A stretch of DNA of 64,000 nucleotides. Origin: Isoetes taiwanensis (Eukaryota; Streptophyta; Lycopodiopsida; Isoetales; Isoetaceae). The translations under genes were made by a program, and so were the position numbers. The DNA is taken from the NCBI GenBank assembly GCA_021234155.1, contig JAJEKV010000200.1, forward strand, positions 216,001 to 280,000. The letters run 5' to 3'. The notes below the pieces were generated by a model. That model ran no database searches and was not told the origin of the DNA. It was given only the letters and a program-made list of their open reading frames with translations. Below, piece by piece: positions 1-11,299 of the stretch; position 1 is the first letter of the stretch; every line of letters starts with the position of its first letter.

Positions 1-23
1 ATGTTAAGAGGCTACCTTCAGTC

Positions 24-1923
24 TTGACTAAGAAGGATATACACCAAGAAGTAGATATTACCGTTACAGAGATGACAGGCAAGCATATTTCTCCTTCGTC
101 CTTTCTGTCTGCTTGGAAAGAGAATCATTCAGAGGTGGCAATAGCTAAGAGGATAGCATTTTCTAAGTGTAACACCTGTATTGTCATAAAGGAAAAGCTT
201 GCTAAGACCAGAGATCCAAATGAAAGAAGGGTACTTGCAATGGAGAGAAAATCACATATGACGGCCCAGATTTCATGTAGGAGCCTTTACTGGTCCTGGA
301 GAGCTTTGTCTCATAGATCTCCTGAGCACGCTTTAACCATTATACATGATAAGATGGATCAGAATAAGACCATGGTCCCTCGTCTAGAGAAGCTAGCAAA
401 GTCTGTATGGAGGGGTGAACGACTGAAGGTCAGTGTTACAGGTGCTCTCATGCACGGCCATGGTATAGGTGCCTTGGGCCACTTCTCACTGGACCTCTGG
501 CCTGATGATTCTAATTTTCATGTGGGATCCTTGAATCATACCTTGAAGACACTGGAGAATAAATCTGAGGATAATTGGGGCCATTTGAGAGATACAGATC
601 GTCCCGGATAGCGGTGGGGTGCAGCAATTTTTTAACACACGATAACCTTAGGACAAAATTGATGAATGGCGGTAGAAATGATTTTATGCCTCCTATCAAA
701 GGCCCCATGGTAGCGAACAAGTTGCCTAGGAGGCTTTACTTGCGACTAGATAATTGCTCAGGTCGGAATAAGAATAGATATCTTTTCTCTTACTTGTCAT
801 ACTTGGTTTGGTTAGGTGTCTTTGATCAAGTGCACCGATTCATGATGGTTGGACACACCCACGATGACATAGATGCCCTATTTGGAAACTACTCTACTCT
901 AATGAGAAGATCGGATGCATTGACTATTCCGAGCTTATGCAACTCTTGAGCAAGAAGTTCAAAGGCTCCTTCACCTTACCTTGTGACAAAGGTTCCCGAT
1001 TGGAAGGAATTCGTGAAAGGTTTTATCCCCGATAAGAAAGACCGCTTTATGTGGTCACTTGGAACCTCTACTCTTCAAGTTTTGCATGAAGGATGGATGG
1101 CCACTAATGTTCTACAAGATGAGGCGGGGCATAGGGAGTGGCTCCCGAAAAAGGGAATCGAATGTGGAAGGAGGATGCCCAAGGTTTACCTATGATTCCG
1201 AGAGGGTCACCTAAGGTCCTGCAGACCATATGGGAGCTTGAAAGATATAGGTGCATTAAGAGCTTCTATTGCCAAGTACATGATGCACTTTGGGCAGCTA
1301 TTTCTAGAGTCTGGCGATAAGTCATGGTCCAACACATATATGAATGAAGTTATTGACTACTTGGTCCACCTTTGCTGCGAGTGCTTGGGGACGTGCAGCC
1401 CGGTAGAGAGTCATCATTCAAGATTTCTGGCCAATGCGGGCAAAAGTGCATTGGAAGAACCCGAAGAGTGTTTGTGGATGAGCACATTGAAGCATCTCAT
1501 TACGTTGGGCCTTTCTGGTAGACCCAAGAACCCAGGTTGAAATATTCGACCCCTACCAAGATGTCAAGAAAGGGATGCTCTTGCTAATCGGACCACATGA
1601 TAACTGCCCTCGACGTGGTTGGCTTTTGCGAAGAGGACCCAATAGAGGACCCTAATCTCCCACATTACGAAGAGGTGTTTGTCTCTTGGTTTGAGCTGTT
1701 GCGAAAAGGGAACCTCATATGCAATGCAAGATATAGGGATTGCTGGAGCAAGAATTGGAGACCCAATCCTAATGACCCGCCACGCTACCAACCTTTGAAA
1801 ACAATAGACTATGGTTGGGCCGTAGAGACCAGGCCATTGTCAGTGGTGATCCCTAGTAGTGTGGGGGCTCAGTTGCAAGAATTAGTGGCTAAAGAAGCTA
1901 AGGACGATGATGAGAACTCTTGA
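24..1923 (+). pseudogene. DUF7869-type transposon protein, decayed
   Basis: A run of overlapping reading frames reads as one broken protein. The first part (24-611) has the 'FSKCNTC' and 'TRDPNERR' region and 'DKMDQNKT', which I recognise from DUF7869 proteins. The second part (575-949) has 'LRLDNCSGRNKNRYLF' and 'VGHTHDDIDALFG', the core of that family, with conserved Asp and His residues that suggest an RNase H-like nuclease fold. Frames continue at 983-1195 and 1238-1540, where 'DEAGHREWLP' fits the downstream region, and at 1597-1923, which ends in an acidic tail. At least three frameshifts make it a pseudogene. The upstream end lies outside the window. DUF7869 proteins are usually repeat-encoded in eukaryotes; a transposase role is inferred, not shown. 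Confidence 0.6.
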
Positions 1924-3830
1924 GGTATGCAATGCTCTTTTACATAATTACTATATCATTCATAACATGCAAGTTACAATAGACTAGTTATTATTCATTA
2001 CGCTCTGCGTTTTTCATCTCAACACAAGAGCTCTTACACTATACAATGCTAAACAGGTGGTTCACTCATCTTCAGGATCTGTAGTAGTGATCCCTGATAT
2101 CTCATAGCTCATTCGCTCAGGAAGCCAAATCAGATGGATCATTACACGAATTGACGCAGGGCAACGAATCTCAGCGCCCAAAGCTTTTCTTCGCAGGTAG
2201 GGATCAAGAAGAAGATGCCTGTCTAGGCAACCAACAAGATCAGAGTGGCTCATTGAGCACTTGATCGCCTCGATGTGGTGAATTGATGAAGGCAAAAAAT
2301 CCATGGGAGAGGAATGAACTTTAGCCCCGAAGTGAGAAGCTTTTATAGTGAGGTAGAATTATTGAGGTGAATTATTGGGGTAGACTTCGGCGCCATTATT
2401 GCTCGTGTATAAGACCGTTGTATAAATACAAGTATAATACATCTTTCGTATGGATATATGTATGCTTTCAAAACGTGTGCTTGAGTAATTCAGTGTGGTT
2501 GAAATTACGTACTACTTGCTCTGAGGAATCCAAACTACGAGAATTGCTTGCTAAAGAGGCATCCGAGGATGGAGATGAAACTTGAGTCTTACAGTACATT
2601 AAAGCATTTCACAATATACTATTTATTATCCATAACATCACTACAATAGACTATTTATTATTCATTACGTCTTGCATTTTTATCTTAACACAAGAGCTCT
2701 TACACTATAACATGTTGAGCAGTGTGATTCATTCATCTTCGGGATCTGTAGTAGTGATCCCCGATATCTCATAGCTCATCGCGCGGGGAAGCCAAATCAG
2801 ATCGATCATCACGAGAATGGACGCAGGCGTGAATCTCGGCCCAAAGCTTTTCTTCGCGGTAGGGATCAAGAAGAAGATGCCCGCTAGGCAACCAACAAGA
2901 TCGAGTGGCTCATTGAGCACTTGATGCGCCTCGATGTGGTGAACCCGATGAAGGCGAAAAATCCATGGGAGATGAATGAACTTTAGCCCCGTGAGAAAGT
3001 TTTTATAGTGAGGTAGAATTATTGGGGTGGACTTTACCCCAATTATTGCGCGTGTATAAGACTGTTGTATACATACAAGTGTAATACATCTTTCGTATGG
3101 ATATATTTTTGTGGATTCATGATGGTAGAAGTGTTTGTGCTTTAGTAATTCAAGTGTGATTGAAAAGCTTGCGGATATAGTGGAAGTCGAAGAGCACAAC
3201 CCTACACTACACTTTCGGGTATGATACATCAAACAATATTCATTGTGCTATTACATCCTTACATAGTTTATAGGTGCTCATACCATTATTATATCATAAA
3301 TGCAGATCTGATGAGTCATCATCGATAACATTGATTCACTCATCATCAACATCAAAGCTCGTGATGCTATTCAAATTTCATAGATCTCCCGATCGGGAAG
3401 CCGATAAATGTGGACTTTAACACGAGTGAGCTTCCTGCGGGCACTAGCGGGACCATCAGCCTTAGATTGGAGCCATGGATCAAGATTAACACCATTTCTT
3501 GCGCATTCATTCAGATCGTTGTAGCTCAAGTAGCACTTGAAAGATCGGATGTGCTTTCGGACGAGGCATCGAGGAAGCCATGGGAGATGAATGATCTCTA
3601 CCCCGAAGTCGAAATTTGTTTTTTTTATAGTGAAGTGAAAATTATTGATGTGAATTATTGGTGTAGAATGTAGGGCCATTATTGGGCTTCTACAAGTATC
3701 ATGTACACGTACAAGTATAACACATAATTTGTATGTATATGTGTATGTTAATTACCTCATGTTTGTTGGGCTCGAGAACTAGGTGAAAGTATTCGTGCTT
3801 GAGCAAATAAGGTGTGCTGAAAATTCTCAA
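1870..3830. repeat. three degenerate tandem copies of a 620-665 bp unit
   Basis: The end of the DUF7869 remnant and its 3' flank recur three times. The motif 'ccatgggag' followed by 'gaatga' and 'tagccccga' occurs near 2300, 2962 and 3580. The block around 'gatctgtagtagtgatccc' occurs near 2077 and 2744, and 'acacaagagctcttacacta' near 2024 and 2690. The stop-codon region 'gctaaagaagctaaggacga' at about 1888 is echoed at about 2549. Spacing is about 662 bp and then about 619 bp. Copies have diverged with many indels. Reverse-strand frames in copies 1 and 2 share 'EISGITTTDPEDE', which follows from the repeat and is not evidence of a gene. Confidence 0.75.
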
Positions 3831-3839
3831 AATTGCGTT

Positions 3840-4980
3840 ATTTTATCCAATTAATAAAATCATGCTTTACTCTTCATTTTCAGTTTTTCTCTTATCGGCG
3901 TTCTCTTGAGCTAGTTTCTCTACTCTATTCTGTTCCTTCTAGCTTCCCTCTCCTTCCCACCCTGACATGGTTCATTACATGGTGTGGTCTAGTGGTCTCC
4001 AATTTTTTATACATTCTCGGATTTTATTTTCGGCGTGGTGTTGTAGCCAGTATCTATTTCAGTTTTCTCCTGCTTCTATTCCACCAGTTTTCCTCACCCT
4101 CCCTCCCTTGATGGATTGTCTGCACTTGATCGTGTCCGTTTTTCGTTTGTTTCTATATTCTTTATGTGCATTCTTCATTTTTTCTTGGCGTGGCATGGTA
4201 GCCTCCGAGAAATACTAATCATTCTTTCTCGGCGTGGCGATGTAGCCTCCGAGGCTGTTGTTTCCTTCTCGGCGTGGCCATGGAGCCTTCGAGTCTCGCG
4301 CTATTTTTTATATTGTGCATTAGTGCCCCTTCTTTCTTGAAGCATCTAATTTTACAGCCTTAATTATTTTTTTTTCAGCCTTAATTTTACAGGTTATTTT
4401 TAGGGCCTTGTGGCTGCCGGAGTGCGCGGGGTCGTACTTGCTTGGCGCAATGTTTTTAAAGTTGTCTCTATTCTGGTTCGGGCACCGCCGACATCCTCGA
4501 GATCATTGGAATTGTTTTTTCCTCGAAAACTTAAAAGGGCAGGGTTTCATCCCGGTGAGAAGTCGTCACCAGTTTTTTTCACCTTTGCATAAACCAAACG
4601 ACGGATAACCATTTGTTATCTTGTATTCTTTAGTTTCGTCATGCTCTCGATGATTGTCTAGTTTTGGAGCATGTAATTTTCAAGTTTTCAAAGTTTTCTA
4701 CCCCTAGTAGGGGATCAAGTTGTACTCTATGATTTTACAAAGCTCAATGAGAACACCACTTCACTTATCGGCTGATATATCTTGTGTCTAGGACCTTGCC
4801 ATAGAATGCTAGCTTCTTAGCTCCTTCATGCAACAACACCTAGAAGAAAAACAAGATAAAGTGTGCACTCTCATAACCACTCGTTGATGCTCATGAAAAA
4901 CGAGTTGTACCTCAATATTTAATTGAAGCAAGGATCGTGCAAAGACAATCATAATAAAAACCATCCCCCATATTCAGAAA
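3840..4980. other. noncoding stretch, T-rich, with hairpin repeats
   Basis: No convincing gene. Pyrimidine-rich sequence with the hairpin repeats listed separately at 4028-4293. Around 4515-4560 there is 'cctcgaaaac' followed by 'gcagggtttc', faintly like the 3' region of the LINEs further along. Short open frames here have no recognisable domain. Confidence 0.5.
4028..4293 (+). repeat. four short hairpin repeats, TTCTCGGCGTGGC...GCCTCCGAG
   Basis: Copies at 4028-4048 (partial), 4182-4209, 4226-4253 and 4266-4293. Each of the last three can fold as CTCGG/CCGAG outside and GGC/GCC inside, with a six-base loop. The third copy has imperfect outer pairing and the first lacks the 3' outer arm. 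Spacing is irregular, so this is not a simple microsatellite. Function unknown. Confidence 0.6.
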
Positions 4981-5056
4981 CTCGAACCTGAAATAATAAG
5001 GTTAAAACGGAAATCTCAGCTTAGCATTCACAACTTGAGAGACAAGTAAATTTCTT

Positions 5057-6088
5057 ACCCCTTCAAAGTTCTTCAGTGCCCTTTTCAAATTTAAATCCAG
5101 CTCTATGCCTTTGTTCAAAATGTTCAAGAACCTCTTGGCCGTAATCTTTAAAGTTCCAGTAAACAATAAACTATGTTATTTTGACAGCATACAATAGCAT
5201 GTCATTAAATTATATCAACTACCTTGTCCCACATCTGAATGCTTCTCATCTATTTTTTAACATAGCTCTTAAGAAATTTCAGTCTCTTGTAGTTCCTCTA
5301 TCAAGTCTGTAAGCACGATCCTACCTTGGCACTCGTACGCAGTTTTGGCAGAAGCCAAATTGATTCGGAGCTTCACCTGCAATATAGAATAAAATAGAAT
5401 TGCATAAGTGGTTTCACCAAAAACTAGTTTGATTAATTTCCAAAAACTAATTTTGATTAACTCTTTTAACTGTGTCCAAAGTGGAGTTTATTAAAAGAGA
5501 TTATTGTTCTTCTAGTTTTGCCACATCTTGATTGGTCTTTACTAGTGTTATAAACACACCTTTTGGCTATGACCCTGTGTCTAAATGCACCTGATCCAAA
5601 TTTCGTTTCCTCTACCAGTCGAAAGTTTTTCTTGCTTTCTCGCAAGCCAAGAAGTGTCTTCTTTAAATTCTTTAATCTAGAATGAAGCCCAACGTTTTCT
5701 CTTTCGAGCTCTTGGATCTTTTCTTCCAGCTGCTTTATTACTGATTTGGGCTTGTCCACTTCACATCTCAAAGGGTTTTCCCTGTCGAAGCCATCATTCC
5801 TTTCCTTCATTACAGTAAAGTAATGAAACGAGAGAAAAACGAGTTGCTGGTTTAAGTTATTTAAAACTCTCACAATTAAAGTAGCTCCTCTCAAGAAAGT
5901 GCACGAATACCTTCATCGTCTCTTAATCTCTCGCAATAATGAAGGAGATCAGAATTACCATCACCACAAAATCTAACTAAATTTGAGATGTCCCGAAATG
6001 ATGGTTTCTTGCCATTCAATAGATCCAATAGATGTAAACTGCCATCTGCCCAAATGTCGATACTTTTTGAGCCTGCAAGGCACAACAT
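5057..6088 (-). pseudogene. coiled-coil protein gene fragment with introns, degraded
   Basis: I do not recognise the family. Several exon-like blocks are seen on the minus strand. The block at 5891-6088 begins 'MLCLAGSKSIDIWADGSLHL'. The block at 5466-5894 contains a clear coiled coil ('VIKQLEEKIQELERENVGLH', leucine/charged heptads) and a basic tail. A block at about 5222-5376, after an acceptor-like CTATATTGCAG, reads 'VKLRINLASAKTAYECQGRI' and then meets two in-frame stops. A further block at about 5057-5150 reads 'ITAKRFLNILNKGIELDLNL'. Donor-like GT sequences follow the last two blocks. The stops suggest a dead fragment. It lies just upstream of two other unrelated gene fragments, which fits DNA-level gene capture. 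An unannotated living gene with other exons outside the recognisable blocks cannot be excluded. Confidence 0.4.
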
Positions 6089-6099
6089 ATCGAGGCCTA

Positions 6100-7262
6100 A
6101 GTTCTTTTTCTATGGCCTTGCTTTTTGCGATTGAAGACTGGAGCATATTCATGAGTCACATGTATTCTTATCCACACATCATTTGGAGCTTCCATGCTAA
6201 ATGGATCACATGGCGCAAAATTGAGGCGTATAAATTGTATGCCCTAGACAAACTCGCTTCGTGTGAGCTGACTATCTGTACAAGTGTAGTTGAAATTTTC
6301 AACGTGCCTATGGAAATTGAAAATTCAATTCTCCCACAATCCATGTTTTTATACATTATGCAAATTCAAATATAGAATTGTAGAGGGCAGGAAGCCTATA
6401 TTGGGATGAACTAAAGAGCTTGAATTATATATTTAAAACGCATCACCTCGAAATAAAAATAGGATATAAAGCTTGAACCTACAAATTTAAATTTTGAATT
6501 GTAGAGGGCGGGAAGCCTATATGAGTATGGCCTTGAAACAAAAATGACGCAAGATGAAAATGGGAAATGAGGATGTGTTTTTTCTTGAATATGTAGCATT
6601 ATAACAGGGGGTTTTTTTTGTGATTTTATACGCTTTTTGGCATGGTTTTCATATGATTTCATGGGCGTATTGCACGAGGCATACTAATCAGTACATCTAG
6701 AGTGCACCAAGTTTTTGCATGCAATTTTGCAATTTTTGTTTCATCCTCCTCAATGGTTAAGATCAGAGGGCTTACAAAGAAAGCCCTCTTTTGATTCAAA
6801 AAGATCCAGGGCTTATAATGAAAGCCCTTTTCTCGTGAAGAAACAAAACATAGGGTTTGGGAAAGGCCTCGGTCGAGCCAAGGCAAGGACGGCAAGGCCA
6901 GGTTCTTCTGGGCAGCAAGATTCCAATGTTCCCAGGCGAGGCTTGGCACCCGCATGTCCAGAAATGGGCCGGGCTACAAGTTTTGTTCATAGGGCACATT
7001 GGGCTACATGTTTCTTGATCTTTATGCACGAAAAGGAAAATTTCCTGGATGTGCGCACTTCGCCCCGAAAGGTGGTCGGCGGATTTCCGAAGCAGACTAC
7101 CAACTCCCGGTATGATCACTTAGCTCTATTTTGTTTCACTTCTGTTACAGTAAAATCTTACGATATGGTTATGCTACCATTTCGTTTCAATGAATGTTAC
7201 ATACGAACATCATAATAAGTGTCTTGTGTATTGTTTTGGTCAACCTACTATTGGGTATGCAG
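6100..7262. other. noncoding stretch
   Basis: No supported gene. A short direct repeat, 'gaattgtagagggc', 'ggaagcctatat', occurs at about 6375-6401 and 6496-6522. Several overlapping frames at 6659-7215 on both strands lack domains. Sequence at 6770-6835 has near-repeated 'gggctta...aaagccct' halves that could fold. Confidence 0.5.
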
Positions 7263-7546
7263 GTGATAGCACTGGTCTGCAACTTCTCTAAACCGAACTC
7301 TTGTGCTCCACCGATGTTACAACACTGGGAATTGGAAAACCTTTTTCACGAGTTTGGCCATGCACTTCATTCTCTCTTGTCACGGACGGTTAGTGTAGAT
7401 GTTAGGAGAGTATAGGCCCCCCTTAATATATAAGTTTCTTGTTTCTCACATTTTTATCACCTGCTTGTTTGGTGCAGGATTATCAACATTTCTCTGGGAC
7501 AAGAACAGTTTTGGACTTTGCAGAGACTCCATCTAATCTCTTTGAG
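7263..7546 (+). pseudogene. mitochondrial intermediate peptidase fragment, two exons
   Basis: Exon 7263-7388 follows an acceptor (tatgcag) and gives 42 codons containing 'LFHEFGHALHSLLSRT'. HEFGH is the HExxH zinc site of M3 metallopeptidases, and the surrounding residues match plant mitochondrial intermediate peptidase. A GTTAGT donor follows. After a short intron ending GTGCAG, exon 7478-7546 encodes 'DYQHFSGTRTVLDFAETPSN' then LFE, the next conserved block, and then meets TAA where the real enzyme continues with tyrosines. In the living enzyme this protease trims imported matrix proteins. Only about 65 of roughly 700 residues are present, so this is a captured or duplicated fragment. Retained introns rule out a processed pseudogene. 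Confidence 0.85.
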
Positions 7547-7805
7547 TAATTGTTGTAATTGTATAGCAATTGTTGACACATTCTCATTGCCAGGATAGCC
7601 ATCTGTTGTTTCAGCGGTTACTCATTCAAGGATACTACCGGGGGGGGGGTTTCATCTTGAGGAGCTTTTCCAAGAAGAGCTTTTTCTTTGCATCCGGCTA
7701 TTCCCATTTAAAGGCAATGTAGCTCGATCTTTGCATTGTTATTTCAAAGTGGTGTTTTTGATGTAAAACAAGCACAAATTGATGAAAAAGGTCATGGCAA
7801 AGAGA

Positions 7806-8650
7806 TAGCAACAGTGGTCTTGTTAGGGTGGCTTGGATCCAAACAGAAGCATCTCAAGAAATATGCAGATTGGTACAATGCCAGAGGAATCAATGATGGC
7901 AAAGAAAAGCATCTTTTCTTTCTTCAAAGAATCTGAGGTTGGCTCACGTAAAGTATCTTTGTACTTAGTAAACTCCATAAGTTTGCCACTAGTTGATCAC
8001 TAAGTTTGCACTTCTGGATATGGCGTTGTTCTGGAACAGGTTGTGTGGTTGATTTTGCACCTGTAGCAGATCCAGATCCCCATGTATGTTTTTACCTTGC
8101 TATTGTGTTGTATTATTTGCTTAACTGATAGTATTCCTCTTTGCATGCTTTAAGTATTAGTGAGCTTTTCCGTGTTGATATTTGAAGTAAAGGTTGTACT
8201 CATTGTGTTTGTTTTCTTCATCCTGAACAAAGCCCATTGAGTTCTGAGGCTTTATCCTTACTACTGCAACCAGAGTGTCCATATGTTCAGGATTTCGTGT
8301 GTTTCAAGTGTCCTGTACGTCCATATAAGCATGTCTGGTTTTTATTCTTAGGATTTAGCAGAAGAAAGTATGTTACAATTATCAAATGGCCTGTTTTGAT
8401 CCTTTTCTAGAATAATAAGGCTCTTAAAATGCTCCAGGTGTGGCATCAGGATTTTCAGCAGCTTTTTTGGGAAAAAGGAGCATTGCTACTCAACAATTTG
8501 TGGTACTGGCATCAGGATTTTCAGCAGCTTTTTTGGGAAAAAGGAGCATTGCTACTCAACAATTTGTGGTACTGGCTTTATATTGGGCGTCATGGGCCCC
8601 TTCAGTAAACCTTATGATGTTATTGTTGTTTTTGCCCATTTTATAGCGGT
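7806..8650 (+). pseudogene. DUF829 / TMEM53-like protein fragment, three exon pieces
   Basis: The first piece (7806-7898) encodes '[20 protein letters not shown]' then YNARGIND, the start of the DUF829 alpha/beta-hydrolase-like domain. The second (8040-8083) encodes 'GCVVDFAPVADPDPH', bounded by AG and GTATGT. The third starts at 8438 after 'ctccag' and encodes VW and then 'ASGFSAAFLGKRSIATQ'. One G is missing between VW and ASGF, which breaks the frame. The third piece also carries a 66-bp tandem duplication, listed separately. The order of pieces matches the family order, so this is genomic DNA with introns rather than a cDNA copy. It lies about 260 bp downstream of the unrelated peptidase fragment in the same orientation. 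Confidence 0.8.
8443..8574 (+). repeat. perfect 66-bp tandem duplication inside the DUF829 exon
   Basis: Units 8443-8508 and 8509-8574 are identical. 66 bp is 22 codons, so the duplication keeps frame and repeats 'ASGFSAAFLGKRSIATQQFV' plus VL. Perfect identity shows that it is recent compared with the decay of the rest of the fragment. Confidence 0.95.
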
Positions 8651-8654
8651 TTGT

Positions 8655-9608
8655 TTTGTTTGCGATATTTAGGCGGCTCTTGGTATGCAATGGAAATAAT
8701 TTGTTTGTCTTGATGTTATTGTGCTTTTTAGTAATTAATGTTTAGACCCGGGCCCGAAGGGCCCAAAATTTTTTTTAATATAACAATCAACACACAACTA
8801 CCATTAACATTATTAACATAAACCATTGCATTTCACACATTTAAATTAAAATCCCCCTTAAACCCCCTTTGGTTTGGGTGCATATTCACACGGGGGGTTA
8901 CGTAGGGCAGCGAGAGCCCCAAAAATATATTTACAATACATGTACAAAATTAACACTATTGAGTACATTCTCTCTCATCTTATAGTATTTTGCAAACTTT
9001 AATATACAGTATACTTAAACTTGTACATGCATACCCCACAAATGAGGATCGCTATGTACGGTCCAGATCTTGGCATAAAGGGAAAATATGCCCATCCGAC
9101 AGCTCTCGCTGATATATGCAAAAAAGCATGTGGGCGACACCCATGCTGGAAAACTGCCTTTCGAACTTCAAACGCGAACGCCACACCCTTCTTCGACTGT
9201 CACTGAAGTTTTGCTCTTCATTCGGCCGTCATCCAAATTTCCTGAGCAGACGAAAATTCGTTTCTTGGATCGTTTAGGCACTGGAGCAATTTTGCGATTC
9301 GAAATGGGTAATGGCAGTGTAGTCTCATGTTCTTGCGAAATTTCTTGCAATTCACCATCTCTCCACTATGGACTGGAATTCTGCCTTCCTCTGTTCCTTG
9401 GCCAAGAACCGAGTGCAATTTGATCCTAGCCCAATTCTATCAGGCTTGCAACAATTTAAGCAGCAATCCGAAAGATTTATGGACTGCTGCTTTAGTTTCA
9501 GGAAGAATTTTGATGACCCAAATAATTCCTAATAGAGGTATGTCAGATACTTACTGCATGTTCTTCACTGCTTAGGACACTTAATTCTTCATTACTGTGC
9601 ATTTATAG
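8655..9608. other. noncoding stretch
   Basis: No supported gene. A GC palindrome GGGCCC-gaa-GGGCCC lies at about 8752-8766, followed by a T-run and AT-rich sequence. Frames on both strands at 9000-9420 overlap one another and show no domain. Two short exon-like blocks with GT..AG borders at 9609-9850 probably belong to the next gene. Confidence 0.5.
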
Positions 9609-11094
9609 GAGAAGACGAACTTGCTGTTGTCCTTGATGAAACAAGAATATAGAATATTCACCATGAGGACAGATATGAGGGTATGTCTTAGTGCCCGTTT
9701 AGTGTTGTAATAACCAATGAATTTTGTTGTGATACTAAATGTATTACTTTCATTTAAGGTGGTGGATGTTCCTGTCAAGAAGTACATGCTGAAGTTATGC
9801 AAAATAAGACAAATACTGAAGAAGACGAACCAGATAATTCAAGTTTGATTTAAGTAAGTGTTTAAATTCTTGAATGCTCTTTTCATGAAGGATTTTTTTT
9901 ATTGTTGTTTGCTTGTTTGAATAGAGATTAATGACATAGAAGGCACATGGTGAATTCATAAAAAATGAGATACATGTTGCAATGGATATTGAAGGTAAGT
10001 CATGTTTTACTTCAAATTGTTTATTCTGTTTCCTTTGTAGAATTATTTTTTGTTAGCTTCTTCAGGTGTTCTTTTCAAGAAAAAGAGAGCTGAACAAAGA
10101 AGAAAAGAAAGGCAAAGACAGAGAGAAAGGGAGGCTGCAGCTAAAGAAGAAGCCAAACTAAATGGTGATTTCAGCACAAAGAAGAAGAAAAGATTGTCAA
10201 AGAATATTGGCAAACTTGTTACTAATATTTGTGGGAATGCTAGTGGAAAGGATAGGGAAGATATTCTAAGGGATGCAACCAAATGGTTGCCTAGTCTTGG
10301 TGTTCAAACCACCAAAGAAATCAAAACAATGAAAGCTATAGTGGAGAACTTGAAGGATTCATTTGCAGGCCACAAATATGCAAAGGATACAGATGCATGG
10401 AGAGCAAAAAATACTGCCGTGGCTTACTCTGTTAATGTTGACACAAATAGAAGGGCTTTTGCAAAGAAACTGAACCTAAATAGAAGAATTTTCTCTGTTG
10501 TTGTTAAAAAAAGACTGGCTGCTGAACATGGGGAAGGACTATGGTCAATGTTTAAGAAAAGCACTCGAAGTGACAAGCTTTCTTATGATCAGGAAGCTTG
10601 TAGTTGACTTTTGGAGGAACAACACTACAGTGTCACCTTGCAAAAAACATGTCATGAAGATCAGACTAGGCAAAGGAATGAACATAATGCATCCCTTGCA
10701 TTTTCTAGAGGAAACTCAAGTCAGTGTTTTGATACTGATTTTCTGCGGTCTATTTCAATTCTTTTTATAATTTGTGAACTTGCACTTGTAGGTTACTTTT
10801 TATAAACGTTTTACTGCTGAATATCCCAAGTTTGACGTGTCTTTTTCAATGTTTCATGCTCTGAAACCACCATATGTACGGAAGGTTAGGGATAGAGAAA
10901 TTTGTTGTTGTGTGTATCACATGAAAACAGATTTCATTAGGCAAGCAATAAATAAGGTTAGGCATGATGAAAAATTACATGGAGCTAGCTGCAAGTGCAC
11001 ATGTGTAGTTTGTGGCACTGGGCCAACTTGCATGGCAAAGAAATGTATATATTCTTCTACTAATAAGCAGTTTATCCAAGGGATGATGAAATAG
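9609..11094 (+). pseudogene. probable DNA-transposon protein, multi-exon, frameshifted
   Basis: The main exon (about 10067-10720) begins with a very basic stretch, 'RAEQRRKERQRQREREAAAK' and 'KKKKRLSKN', typical of the N-terminal region of a repeat-encoded protein family found in many eukaryotes. It continues to 'LSYDQ', where one extra base shifts the frame; the next frame continues 'KLVVDFWRNNTTVSPCKKHV'. A phase-0 intron (GTCAGT...TTGTAG, about 10721-10790) joins 'FLEETQ' to 'VTFYKRFTAEYPKFDVSFSM', then 'LKPPYVRKVRDREICCCVYH'. A Cys-rich tail (CKCTCVVCGTGPTC) precedes the stop at 11094. The pattern [SC]PxKK, YPxxxxxFSxFxxLKP, CxCxYH resembles transposon-linked proteins I have seen annotated as uncharacterised. 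It lies convergent to the RING-like gene at 11300-11818. Catalytic residues are not identified. Confidence 0.5.
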
Positions 11095-11299
11095 ATGAGT
11101 GGTATGTACATGACCTTTTGACTCAAGAATTGTGGACCTGCCAGGTTACCAACTTGTCCAAATTAATTGAAATACATTCCAGGACACAACATTGAATGGA
11201 AGACCTATGACAAAATATGGATAAATCAATTGACCACAAAATCAATTGGCTACTAAATCAATTGAGAGAATACTGATAAATATCTTTGTCTATTGGTTC

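Noticed and set aside
8750..8770. GC palindrome followed by a T-run as another LINE 3' end
   Set aside because: The GACGTTAAAA motif and a simple-repeat tail are missing, so the match to the LINE ends is only the TTC-loop hairpin.
9000..9423. Several overlapping frames on both strands as genes
   Set aside because: They overlap each other in four phases, have no domain and no splice or start context.
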